Assembly (NCBI RefSeq): GCF_018687715.1
Contig: NC_056752.1
Location: 53,042,653 to 53,106,652 of the forward strand
Reading direction: 5' to 3'
DNA from: Carya illinoinensis
Lineage: Eukaryota > Streptophyta > Magnoliopsida > Fagales > Juglandaceae
DNA length: 64,000 nt
In this document: positions 13,066 through 24,678 of the stretch, piece after piece
Layout of the letters: each line of letters begins with the position of its first letter
How positions within the stretch are numbered: position 1 is the first letter of the stretch
Made by a program: the position numbers and the translations under genes
The notes under the pieces: model-generated
The model's database searches: none
What the model saw: only the letters and a program-made list of their open reading frames with translations
What the model was told of the DNA's origin: nothing

Positions 13066-16000
13066 CTAGTTCTCTGCATCACAGCCAGTGAAGTCAGGTT
13101 CCGGTGGCTTCTGCAGTTTCACCTGGTTCCCCCTACTTGGGTTGCGAAGCCTATGACCACGAAGAGCATTAGCTGCAAAGCGGGAAGCCAGGATAGTTGC
13201 ACCAAGTCTGGAGCTACCACCACTTCCCGATACTAATGCCCTTGCATCATCGTTGCCTTCATTGTAATATGCTTCTTCTTCTTCTTCTTCTTCTTCTGCC
13301 TCTTCTTCCTGACGGCGGCGTTCGGCAGATTTTCTCTTGGCATAACGGCGCCAGGCAGCCTGGATGAAGCAGGCAGCCCATGTCCTCCACTGCTGTGAGT
13401 AGAAACGGAAGGTGTGCTGAACTTGCCTGCTATGAAGGCGCCTAAACTGAGAGGCAACAAACTTCGTCTCTTCCGCTTCCAAAGCAAAGGCTTCCACTTC
13501 AGTTAAAGCCTTCACTGTCCTAGTAGATGTGGGTAAGTTGGAGCCAGCTTTAGGGTCCAGTGCCCAAGTCAAGAGCTCCTCTCCACAGAAGTCCCCTTCT
13601 TTCAGTATACCTCGATTGAAAAATCCACTCCTCCCACCATCCGTAGTGACACTCTCCAGGCGACCACGGATGATAAAGAGCATCTCGTCCACCGGGTCTC
13701 CTTCTCGGACTATGTAGGTGCTCTCTGTGTATAAACTTGGCTTTAGTCGCTCACAAATGGCATCAAGCAGTCGCTCGTCCATATTAGCAAACAAAGGGAC
13801 CTGCACACACATACCATTTTATAGAATTGACACTGCTGGAATAATGTCACAAGATACAGAACGCCGGCAGGGTAGAAAACAGCAGTACTCTACTTTTAAT
13901 ATTGCAGCCCCAAAGGAAACTGATACATTCACTCACCCTTCTCACTAAATTCAAACAAAGATGCCGCTTGATATCCCTCCTGAGATCTTTTGGTAAATTC
14001 TGGACCAAACTCTCTTCATCTACTCCCCGTGTTTCCAACCACTTGTACTGGTCATATCGTCTAACTCGCTCCCTAAGATCCTGTGGAAGCAAGCGGTGAT
14101 GCATCCACTGCTCGGAGTCACGCCTTTTGATCCTCATCTCCTCAACACGAACTGTGAGAGACTGGAGGTAGGTCTGTTGCAATCACATGAAAAAATAAAA
14201 ACAATAAGCTTATAATATCCATTTACTTTTCACTGTTTAGTAATAATAACTTCGACTAACATGAGCAGAACCTACAACAGCATCTTAGGCATCCAAAACG
14301 AATTTCTTCTACAAAGCATTAAGCTCACCTGCATGTTTCCAATCAGAAGTGCAAAGAGCAGGAGCCCAGAAATTGCTATAAATATAGAAAATAGAATTTC
14401 TCCAGGATAGGTACTCGTTTGAAGGCCCTGACCAAGCGTGCTGTGGAAATTGAAATTGAAACGAACTTAAACTAAGAACGTTGGGTGCTCACAAACCAAG
14501 TTAATTAGCATTTTCAATTGTACTCAAACTTCAGCCATGAGTAATGGTTCAGAAAGGAACACTATTGCGTGATGCGATAAGCTACGACACTTCAAACAGT
14601 AGAAGTAAGATACCTCAAATTTTGCAGGCCCCACCATAAACAGTAGCAAAATTTAGAGTAGAAAGCCCTGGATGCAACAATGCCTGATGCTACAGCTTGA
14701 GTGTAAATTCCATAATTAAAAGCTGAAGAATCATCAACAATAGAGCACCGACGAACAAGAACACTCTCTCTGATCTTTTGCCACTCACTGTAGCCTCCCA
14801 TATGTTTATTCCCGCAGTACAAGTAATTTATGTCACATTTCCCGCTATATTTACAGGCTCTCCGCCAGCAAGTGTCATTACGCTCAACAGCAAATAAATA
14901 CCAGAAAGCCCCGGCTATCTGTTAAAAAAGTCCAGATAATATTTATTCAAAGTGAAATTGTGTTCAAGACCAAAAGGTTGAATGCGATCATTTTCTATCG
15001 CTTCCAGTAATTTACTCCTCTTTTTATAAAATGTAGTGCTAGCTTGATCGAGATTTTTTTTTCTTTCAAGTCCTGTGTATATGTGCATTAAACGAAATAT
15101 TGACCCAACTGGGGATAATTTCGATCGAAATGGTGAGATTCTAATCAACAGTTCACAAGTTCCATTCTTCAGACCTCCTTCATTCATTACTTTCTAAATC
15201 TTATCGCACTCTTTTTATTTTATATTTTTAATTAGGTTTCAGTCTAATGATATCTTTTACCTCGCATTAAATTTACAACTCACATGTCAGGGTGGCTTAC
15301 AAACACGTCAAAAGGAACTAGCGACAACCTGAAAAGAAACGCTTACATGGCTAGAAAGCATATACCAGAGCAAATAGTATGCAGCACCAACCAAAGCACT
15401 TTCAGCAAAAACACCTGCAGTCTTCTTGAGTTCTGCATTCAAAGGAACAAAGCGGGCAAATCTTGGAATATACTGAAATAAGACAATACGTAGCAATGCC
15501 TGTTTTGTAGCCAATACTTCTGAACCCTTTGACTTCTGAAGAAATTCCCACACCACAATCTGCAGACAATGTGAAGAAAATAAAATAAACTAATGCTTTC
15601 CTGCCTGTTCCAAAACATGTAGCAATCCTGAAAAGATGATAGATGAACATAGCTAAAACAGTGAACTCTATAAATATCAGCAAATAAAATGGAACATGGA
15701 GGATGCAGCAAAGAAGGCATTAGGCATATTAGAACCTTTCATAATTTTGTAATTTAAAACAAAAAACTAATGCCAACGAGATTTCTTTTTTCTTTTTTTA
15801 AAAAAAAAAAACAAACATACACACACACAAAAAGAACAGGTAAAAAATCAATTTTGAGAGACAGAAAGCTGTAGATAGTGGAGCAAAGTTAGCATGGCTT
15901 CTCGAACCTGTGGTAGGGGCAGCACAGAAAGTAAATCAACAATAAAATATCGTCGTAGATATCGCCTAGCTATCTTTGCAGGATCTATCACAAGTTCACC

Positions 16001-17110
16001 TCGTCCAAAAACCCGAGAGGATGGTGCAATATAAGCTGTGCGAAATTGAAGAGCTATACGAATAACATAGAAAGCATCAAGAATTGTCCGCAGAGTCGTA
16101 GTTGTGACTGCTAACTTTGTATCCATACCAAGGCAATACGATGCATGATTGAAGATAGGAAGATAGAAAAACAGAGGATCAAGAGATACCGAAAGAATAC
16201 AAGATATGACAAAAAGCCTAATCCATAACAGGAGGCATTTATCTTGAGGGTCAAATATCTTTTTCTCAGATACTTTAAGATCTTCATGGAACACTGCCCG
16301 GCTAACGCCAAATCTGAGTGATCGACCAAATGTCCTCAGTCCATCTGATCCCATTTTCACGCCGTGCTTGAAAGATTTCGACGCATTTTTCTTTGCACGG
16401 CCGGGAAGAGTTAATCCCTCCAAATTATACTTAGATCGCTTCATTCCAACTGTATTAGAAGGCATAGACAATGTAGAATCCAACTCGTCCAACCTACAGG
16501 TGCCAACAACCTCGAAATCAATCACTCCTTTAATTTTCCCATTTTTTCACGCTGAGAAAAATAACATATAAGAATCATGAAAATAATCAGTTCACTATTT
16601 TTAAACCTTTTTCTAACACAAAGCTACAAATCTGGGGTATCTAATAGTTTGACAGAGCAAATCGATTGGGATCATATTATTTACGCAACAAGTGTATTGT
16701 GCAACTTGCTATCATCTAAGATGCTATATTGCTAAGGCGATTCAATACTGAGATATTGGTTCAAGGACTATCTCCTTGAGGATTTATCTGAAGGGAAACG
16801 CAATACTTTTAATCAAATTCCTTGAGAAAATGTAAAATAGAAATAATCGGAAAGAAACAATAAGACGGCTCAAAATCCAGTGGCCTCGTTTTGCATAGGA
16901 ATGTGTTCATTATTGATACAAATCACAAGTCTCACATAAGACCTACGAATCTACAAAGAAAAATCGTAATCTATAAAGTTCAGAGGGAAGAGAGATGGAA
17001 ATCTCTTATGCCAAAGAACACCATGTGCAATAATACAATATAGATCTGTACCTCACAAATTTCTCCTTCTGACCACCGATGTACTGCGACTTGTAACCGC
17101 AATCAAACAT
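13066..17110 (-). CDS. Cyclic nucleotide-gated ion channel, group II (CNGC7/8/9-like)
   Basis: Plasma-membrane cation (Ca2+/K+) channel opened or modulated by cyclic nucleotides and calmodulin. Coding exons: 17110-17052, 16493-15908, 15559-15347, 14918-14614, 14440-14329, 14173-13937, 13800-13066; 2247 bp, 748 residues, all junctions GT-AG and in frame. Start MFDCGYKSQYIGGQKEKFVR matches group II N-termini. Seen in order: FGVSRAVFHEDLKVSEKKIF before S1; TAYIAPSSRVFGRGELVIDP after S2/S3; LPLPQIVVWEFL after S4; pore WWGLQNLSTLGQGLQTSTYP split by an intron between Leu and Ser-Thr; cyclic nucleotide-binding domain about 505-630 with GDFCGEELLTWALDP; IQ calmodulin site about 645-660 (CFIQAAWRRYAKRK); tail KLQKPPEPDF. 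A Glu tract (about 670-680) is encoded by a GAA repeat. A leader intron is likely at 17538-17248 (GTAAGT donor, TTTGCAG acceptor). Confidence 0.94.
13269..13314 (-). repeat. Coding GAA/GAG microsatellite in CNGC
   Basis: On the plus strand CTT repeats run from about 13269 to 13295, followed by CTCTTCTTC. On the gene strand they encode a nearly pure Glu tract in the region after the IQ motif. Such a tract is expected to vary in length between alleles. Confidence 0.85.
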
Positions 17111-17247
17111 TGTTTGGATTAAAGTACATAGATAACAGATTTGAATGGCAGAATTCTGGGCAAGCTTCAAGTAAATCACAAAATGGCATATATACAGATA
17201 TATAAAAAGAGAGCGAGAGATCAAATTTGATCGTCGAGATTCCTGCT

Positions 17248-17720
17248 CTGCAAACAAAAAGAATGTGAGATGCTGGCATTAAAATCATAGCATATATCAA
17301 AATAGTGTCTTATTAAGTACGATTCTGTCTCTCTAAGCGATAATAAAATCATGTTTTAACCAAAAACAGAAAGGAACGTAATTTAAACCACAAATAAACT
17401 AAAAGAAAATCAGATGAAAGGATTGTTTTTGGAAAAATTAAATCTAATGCTGATTAAAATTACATTAAAAATACACAAAAAAAAAAAAGGCAAAAGAAAA
17501 AGAAATGCGGAGAGTGAAAGATGGAATGGAAAACTTACAGTGATCATCCATCATCAGTTGTTGATTCCACAATAATTTATTACTAGGTTTCAGAAAAAGG
17601 GGAAAAATGTGGGTGGTTTGATTCGAGGGGATTGGGGAGAGCCAGACCGTTATTACGGTTATTCGTTCAAAAACAAAGTTTTGATGCGCGGGTATACCCG
17701 ACAGGTTTCTCAAGACCCGG
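17248..17720 (-). promoter_or_regulatory. CNGC 5' leader exon and leader intron
   Basis: The minus strand has a strong donor ACT|GTAAGTTTTCC (intron starts 17538) and acceptor TTTGTTTGCAG (ends 17248), defining a 291-bp intron upstream of the start codon at 17110. The leader exon would run from about 17720 to 17539. The transcription start is not determined. Confidence 0.55.
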
Positions 17721-19590
17721 CGTCAATCTGATTTTCTATATGCTCTAACAAAAACAAGACCCAAACCTTGTACTTTACAAATACTTGCAATCTAACGACC
17801 CTTCTTTAGTTGCCCAGTTTTGGAACTCCCCCAAGTAGTGGAGCTTGCATCGGGCCTAACTAATGAATCAGAAGGTGGTGGGAGATGATGGATGAGATAA
17901 AGCTCCAGCCCACACATACAGGCCCGAGTCCAAAAATCGTGGACTTGAGCTGAAGCAGAATGGTCTCAGGCCTGTTGATAATGGGCCTACTTATAAAGAA
18001 TCTGCTTTTGCACTTCCTGTGAAAGAAACTACATCACTTTATTGCAAAATATGATGACCCTTTTTCTCTTTAGCTGTGCCCTTTTATGAGTGGAGTGTAA
18101 ACTTTTGGTCCCAATTAGCCTTTTAATGATGTCTATCAAGCGATTCAATTAAAAAAAAAAATTGACATCTATATCCAACAAAAAAAAAAATTGAAAATGT
18201 ACAAACTTGAACATATAAGCAGACAATTACTTTGGCTCTTAGTGATTTTCTGAAGTAAGTATATTCCTTTTTTTTGGTCCCTGAATATTTGATAAAGAGA
18301 GAGATTATTTTAAACGTATTTTTTTAAAGAGAAATTATATTTATTATTTTATATTGTGCAAATCTCGCACACTCTTTTTTTAAAAAAAAAAAATTGATAT
18401 TTATATAAAAATTTATTTTCTTAAACAATACGCAGAATTTACCTACTCCAAAACTATACCTAAACTTAATCTAAAAATAAAAATAAAAACTCCACCGAAA
18501 GATAAGATCCATGATCTACATGTTCATAAAAGCAACTAGCATAACGATCGACTTTAATTTGTGCATGAAAAGAAAGTGGCATTAAATAATAATAAATAAA
18601 TAAAAGTTCACTGCCACTCAGTCCACGTACGTACGCTTTCTGGCCTTCACGCCTAGAAAAAAGAAAATAATGCGTATCCATATATGCCATAACATAGTGT
18701 TAGATGAGATTCCATTGCATAAAAACACAATCATGCTTTAACATATCTAATTGATTCTTTAATATGATTTGATGTGGTGGGCATGCATTCATATTGTCAC
18801 TTCATCACTTTAAACCATATAAAGTAAACACACACACATCTATATATATATATATATAAATGAAATCATAATCAAAGTCAAAAGTACCCCACTCTCTTCT
18901 AGTCTGCAATTTTATTTTTTTATTTTTAAACCATATATATTAGACGTGACAATTAGGATTACTGTTATTATAATGTATATTAATTATTAGATACAGAACA
19001 ATTAGATCTTTCTGATGAAAAAAATAAACTAGATAAGCTGCGTGTCCAACGTAGCAAGATAGCATCTCCCCTAAAAGTAAGCTGCATATTCTCTTTGGAG
19101 TTGAATTAAACCATCCACTAAATAATGTGTCACGTTACTTATCTATTAAATCGGTCATATTATTGATATGAATTATTTTATTTTTAAATCAAAGTATATA
19201 CATGTCACTTAAATGATAATATCTAATTCATGATATTTAAATTTAAAAATTTATCTTTTAAATTAAATTATATTAAGTATAAATATTATAAAAACATTTA
19301 AACCAAATATTTTAGATCCATGCCTCTTTCTATCTGTCCAAAACTGAAAATAAATTAAAAATAATTTAACAAAATATCTAAATCAGAGCATGGCCAAGAA
19401 CATAGAAGCAAAACTCAAGGTCTCAGTACTTCTGCACAGTTATCACCTTCCCGTTGGTGGAGAGACCCCACAATCCACCAGCAACCATGTTATCTGCTCA
19501 TCAATAGCTGTCGAGCGCACAAAACAAACTTGGAGCAGTAGGCGGGGACTATTATCACAAAAGCAAGGATATGGATACCTCAAAAACAGT

Positions 19591-19635
<45 letters not shown>

Positions 19636-22527
19636 AAATGCCCTCATTGCACGTGTAAAGTTGGTACAAGTGTCGTAGAGAATGTGGCTTTGGGAATCCA
19701 TGGTTGGCATCAGATAACTACGCAAGGATTGGTGCCAAGATCGTACAACTGGTGATCATGACCCATCAATATATATACAAAATATTTACTTGCAGTTAGT
19801 TTTATATATTTATATTTTTTATGTATTATATTAATGTGGTTGATTATATTAATTTTTTAATATAAAATAAATATTAAATTCTGAAATATCAGCTTATTAT
19901 ATAAATAATACATAAAAATAATAACATAATTAATATATATAATATTCTGTCGGTTCTTTTGTGGATCTCATTTTAGACCCAATCCCAAGTACTACAAACT
20001 CGACGTTAATCAGTGCTGTATTGCACTACATGCGCCAAAACTCATAATTATCTATGGCTTTCTGCATGTTGTATTGATCAGCCACTCCAAGTGCCAGTAA
20101 GTGGAACAAAACATGATAAAAGGTGTTGCTAAGATTAATAGCAACGACAACGCTACGCATGAAGTGACACCACAGCGGTATGGGGAATTTAGGTGCAGTA
20201 CTAGGACAGAACAAATGAAAGCTAGTTGCATACATGTCGTATGTGGCTGTTCACCTAGTCACGGGCCGCACGTCTCCGCAACCACGTCCCGTTGTTGGTT
20301 AGAAAGATAATCGATATGAAAGGACAGTATAACGTGGCTGGACATATATAAAACATCCTTAATCAAATTAATTATCATCATATTAGCCATCTAATTAGTT
20401 ATTTAATCTGGTCAAAAACATTCTCTTAAACGAGACTACACACTAGCTCTCCCTAATAGAATTAGTAATGATCTAGTTAAATGTAGTTTAGTTAAATATG
20501 AGAAAAAGCCTTTATATTAGACTAGCTAATGGTCCAAAACTCAATACTTGAGCTACAATAATTCTTGAGTGCTCACCAAACTCGGAGAGTTACTGTTCAC
20601 ATGCCAAAAAATTATTTTATAAATTTTTACAATATACTATTTTTTATTAATTACTTCCATCAATTGCATTTTATCATTTGTCCAATAAATCTGTTTTATG
20701 CATCCACCTGACATGATCAGGTTGTTTTTTTGGTTCATATTATTAGTTAGTTTCATGAAATGGATTTTTTAAACAATAATAAAAGTACTACAAATTACTA
20801 ATTAATATTTTTTTTATAAGGAAAATAAATATTTTATTGAATATATGAAGTATATTCGTAAAATATAAAAAAATTATCAAATATTATTAAAATAAAATAT
20901 TATATTATTATTTTACTTTTAAAATAATTAATCTAATATGAACTCATTTAATTAAAACTCGATGTTATGACCAAAATTCGAGATTCCAGCTAAACTTTTA
21001 GACTTGATAGTGCTCTTACACAAGGCATTACCTTTTTACATTTTTGTTACTTTTTTAGGTCTTTATCTTTAAACATGATTGTCTTCGTTTTTTTGTTCTT
21101 TTTATGGGTAGGAAATATTAATTACAATCAAGTATATTAATCAGTTTCTCACGAGATCCATCAAAATTCCATAGTGCAAAGCAAACAAAAAAAGGTTAAC
21201 GCATGGACCTTTTTAACTACAATTATTGCTTCTCACCTAGATTACTCGTGAGAACTTTAAAAAGAGATAGGATCGAGATTCGCCTTTCTAATCATTTATC
21301 AACCATTAGAAAATTAGTTTAAAGATAATAACCTGCGTATATAAAATAATCAGGCCGTTTAGAATATGAATGGTCTAATTTTAAGTTGAGTAATATCTAA
21401 ATATTAAAATTTTAAATTATTAAACTTATATTAAATTTAAAACCATTTTATACATGTAATTCACAATATTTTTTAATTCAATATTTTTATAATATTTTTC
21501 ATTTCAATATCTCTTTATACGCGAAATTTATAATATTTTTTAATTTTTTATAAATATATTAAAATTTATATTAGATAAATTTTATAAAATTAACTCCATA
21601 TTATTATTTATAAAAAATTCAACTTAATTTAATTCAAAGAGTCTCAGTTAAGTGACCAATGAGCTTTGAATTTCTTCCAAAAAAGGAAATTGGAAAAAAA
21701 AAAAAAAAAAAGAGGGAATCGCACCAAATTAATCCGGAATTAAAGGCTAAAGCAGTTGTTACGTCAAGTTGTTGAGTTTGTTTAAAGGTGTGGAGGGAAC
21801 AATAAGCGAAGAGCTGGTAAGAGATAATGACTCGTAATTAACTCAGGAATGTTAAGGGAACAAAACAATGGATTCTATTGACATGTGAACCTCTTTCAGT
21901 CAAAGACAAACAAATTGAGGCACCCTTTCAGTCCACTGTCTGAACAGGTGCCACCGTGCCACGTGCTCTGCCCCACTCTCATCATGGCGCGTAAGACAAA
22001 ACAACAACTTTCTCCACGCAACAACTGTATCCCAACTCCCCCTCCAGTTATCCTTTACTTCTTTTTCGGTGATTTTCCTCCATTGTTATGACTTGCGTCT
22101 TTTTTCTGCACAATTTTTTTATCTATAGTCAAAAAATCTGAGGCACCTTGGGACCCTCCCGTCCCCACATTTTCCGATCCTCATTTCCCGATCACTAAAC
22201 TTGTTATCTAATCTATTATACTAACCAGGATTTTTTTTTGAAGGAAAGAAAAAAAGAAAAAAAAGAAAATCCAACCTAACAGTCCCTTTCATCACCAGTC
22301 ACCATTAAAAATTTAAACTCATCATAAAAAACTCAAGGAAAAACAAAAGATTATACTAGTAAACGAGAATTAACAATGCCAATATGATTATTCCAACCCA
22401 ACTGTAAAGCAAACCCACATTGGATACTGATGCACACATGAAGATCCATGCCTATTTGCTTTCCTTCCTGCTCTCCTGCATCCAAAGCCACTAGCACTAA
22501 AGACCCAGAATCACAAACCAACCCGCC
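17721..22527. other. Spacer between CNGC leader and receptor-like kinase
   Basis: AT-rich, with no convincing gene. Notable items: AT microsatellites at about 18841-18858 and 19594-19632, an A run at 21694-21710, and a stretch at 20820-21020 similar to 6620-6900. The open frame at 19390-19755 passes through the TATA microsatellite (Ile-Tyr repeats) and resembles no protein. The last 600 bases are presumably promoter and leader of the kinase gene. Confidence 0.55.
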
Positions 22528-24678
22528 ATGCCTTCGAGACCCCTAGCTCCAACTCCTAGCTCTCCAGGGCCAAGTTTCTTCACCAAAACTAGGGTCTTGT
22601 TCTTGACCCTCACCATCTCAGCTTCTGTAGTTATATTGTTCTCAATCTTCTACTTTCTTTATCATATCTGGCACTCCCTTGTGCACAGAGCGAAAACCAT
22701 TCCCTTTGACTCCAGCGCTCCTCTTAAGCTTCAGAGATTCTCATACAGAGAGCTAAAGCAGGCCACCAATGGCTTTGACACTGCCAATATCATTGGCAAA
22801 GGCGGGTCAGGTACCGTGTTTAGAGGAATTCTAAGAGATGGAAAACTCATTGCTATTAAGCGTTTGGACGCTCTTTCTCTGCAGACGGAGAGAGAGTTTC
22901 AAAATGAGTTGCAGATTCTTGGTGGCCTACGGTCGCCATTCTTGGTCGCGCTTTTGGGTTACTGTGTTGAAAAGAGCAAAAGAGTGTTGGTGTACGAGTA
23001 TATTCCCAACAACAGCCTGCAAGAATCGCTTTTTGGAGATGGGTTTTTTAGTTTGAGTTGGGAAAGGAGGTTTGACATAATCTTGGACGTTACTAAAGCT
23101 CTAGAATTCTTGCATCTTGGATGCGATCCACCGGTGATTCACGGGGATATTAAACCCAGCAATATTTTGCTCGATTCGGAGTACCGGGCAAGGATTTCCG
23201 ATTTCGGGTTGTCAAGGATTAAGGTGGAGGGTGAGTTTGGGGTGGATTTGTTTAGCCAGGACTTGGGGAAGAGTCAGGAGCTGTGGAAAAGTCAAGAGCT
23301 TTCGGGGAATTTGGCCGCGGAGACTCCAGCAATCGGTACTCCGGTGGAGAGTGCTCATGAGGTAGATTTTGCTCTTGCTTTACAAGCCTCTACTTCATCC
23401 AAAAATAGTAGGATATCTTATAGTGTTAGAGCGTTGAACACGAATTCTTTCAATTATAATGCTAACATGGCGAGTGAGAATGATGGCAAGAATAGTAGTG
23501 CAAAGGGGAAGGAGGTTTCGGTTGTAGACGTGGGTGGGGATGATTGGAATAATAGGTTTGTGCCCTATGATGATGAATTCTCCAGCATTGACCACAGTAA
23601 GGAGTTGAATTTTAATGCATCTTCGGCTGTTGACGAGGATGTGGATACAAAACAGTGGGGAAAGAATTGGTGGTGGAAGCAGGATGGTAGTGGTGAATTG
23701 TGTAGTAAGGATTATGTGATGGAATGGATAGGGAGCCAGATTTGCCCCTCTTCAAATCCTGATTGGGATGAAGAAAAGAAGAGTGCTCCTGAGCAAAATA
23801 ATTTGGATAATTCAACTCCATTAGATAAATTAGAAGACCTGAATGAAGCCCAACCACAAGAAATTGGATATGAAAACCTCAATACAGGGCATGAGAAGAA
23901 AGAGTCAAGGGGCAAGAAAAATCGTAAGAAGAAACAGAGAAAGATGCAAGAGTGGTGGAAAGAAGAACATCTTGCTGAGATTAGCAAGAAGGGTAGTAAG
24001 CTTAAAAGGCTTGAAACCAAGTGGAGGACTGGCTTCAAAATGCCACATTTTGGTTTGGGAAGACGTTTCCGCTTTCGCAGACGAAAAAACTTTGGGGAGC
24101 AGAATAGGAATGAGTGTGATTTAAATGGGGAGTTCAGTTTTAGAAGGGGATGGAAGAAAAAGAGCACCCGGTCTATTGGTAGTGACATGTGGAGTGGAGA
24201 TCTCTTTAGCCGCGAGCTCAGCAGTACCACCAGTATGAGAGGGACTTTGTGCTATGTCGCACCAGAATATGGTGGCTGTGGGTACTTAATGGAGAAGGGT
24301 GATATTTACAGTCTTGGGGTTTTGATACTTGTGATTGTATCTGGTCGAAGGCCATTACATGTTCTTGCCTCCCCTATGAAGCTTGAGCAAGCAAACTTGA
24401 TAAGCTGGTGTCGGCACTTAGCTCAAGCTGGAAACATTTTAGAACTTGTGGATGAGAGGTTAAAAGATGATTATAATAAGGACCAGGTAACCTTGTGTAT
24501 CAACTTGGCACTCGCCTGCTTACAGAAATTACCGGAGCTGCGGCCAGATATTGGGGAAATTGTAAGGATATTGAAAGGGGAGATGGATCTCCCACCCCTT
24601 CCACTGGAGTTCTCTCCCTCCCCATCTTCCAAATTATACAGCAGGTCAAGAAGAAAACAAAATGCCAATGCAGAGTAG
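22528..24678 (+). CDS. Receptor-like Ser/Thr protein kinase, At1g80870/At2g45590 type, intronless
   Basis: 716 residues in one exon. A short cytoplasm/outside N-terminus (1-22) is followed by one membrane segment (about 23-47) and no large ectodomain. Kinase domain: Gly loop IGKGGSGTVF (89-98), catalytic Lys in AIKRLD (Lys111), ELQILGGL, then IHGDIKPSNILLD with HGD (205-207) instead of HRD, so it is a non-RD kinase. DFG lies at 225-227. APE lies only at 578-580 (GTLCYVAPEYGG), so about 340 residues are inserted in the activation segment. The insert is hydrophilic with Trp-rich (GKNWWWKQDGSGELCSKDYV) and Lys/Arg-rich parts (KKNRKKKQRKMQEWWKEEH). The C-lobe continues with GDIYSLGVLILVIVSGRRPL. 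The closest remembered relatives are At1g80870 and At2g45590, which share this insert. The substrate is not known. Codon 1 is chosen because MPSRP is typical of these relatives. Confidence 0.93.
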   Translation: MPSRPLAPTPSSPGPSFFTKTRVLFLTLTISASVVILFSIFYFLYHIWHSLVHRAKTIPFDSSAPLKLQRFSYRELKQATNGFDTANIIGKGGSGTVFRGILRDGKLIAIKRLDALSLQTEREFQNELQILGGLRSPFLVALLGYCVEKSKRVLVYEYIPNNSLQESLFGDGFFSLSWERRFDIILDVTKALEFLHLGCDPPVIHGDIKPSNILLDSEYRARISDFGLSRIKVEGEFGVDLFSQDLGKSQELWKSQELSGNLAAETPAIGTPVESAHEVDFALALQASTSSKNSRISYSVRALNTNSFNYNANMASENDGKNSSAKGKEVSVVDVGGDDWNNRFVPYDDEFSSIDHSKELNFNASSAVDEDVDTKQWGKNWWWKQDGSGELCSKDYVMEWIGSQICPSSNPDWDEEKKSAPEQNNLDNSTPLDKLEDLNEAQPQEIGYENLNTGHEKKESRGKKNRKKKQRKMQEWWKEEHLAEISKKGSKLKRLETKWRTGFKMPHFGLGRRFRFRRRKNFGEQNRNECDLNGEFSFRRGWKKKSTRSIGSDMWSGDLFSRELSSTTSMRGTLCYVAPEYGGCGYLMEKGDIYSLGVLILVIVSGRRPLHVLASPMKLEQANLISWCRHLAQAGNILELVDERLKDDYNKDQVTLCINLALACLQKLPELRPDIGEIVRILKGEMDLPPLPLEFSPSPSSKLYSRSRRKQNANAE

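Noticed and set aside
19390..19755. 121-codon open frame in the spacer before the kinase
   Set aside because: It runs through a TATA microsatellite (Ile-Tyr repeats); the remainder resembles no protein and has no conserved motif.
23712..24230. 172-codon minus-strand frame
   Set aside because: Shadow of the receptor-like kinase coding sequence.
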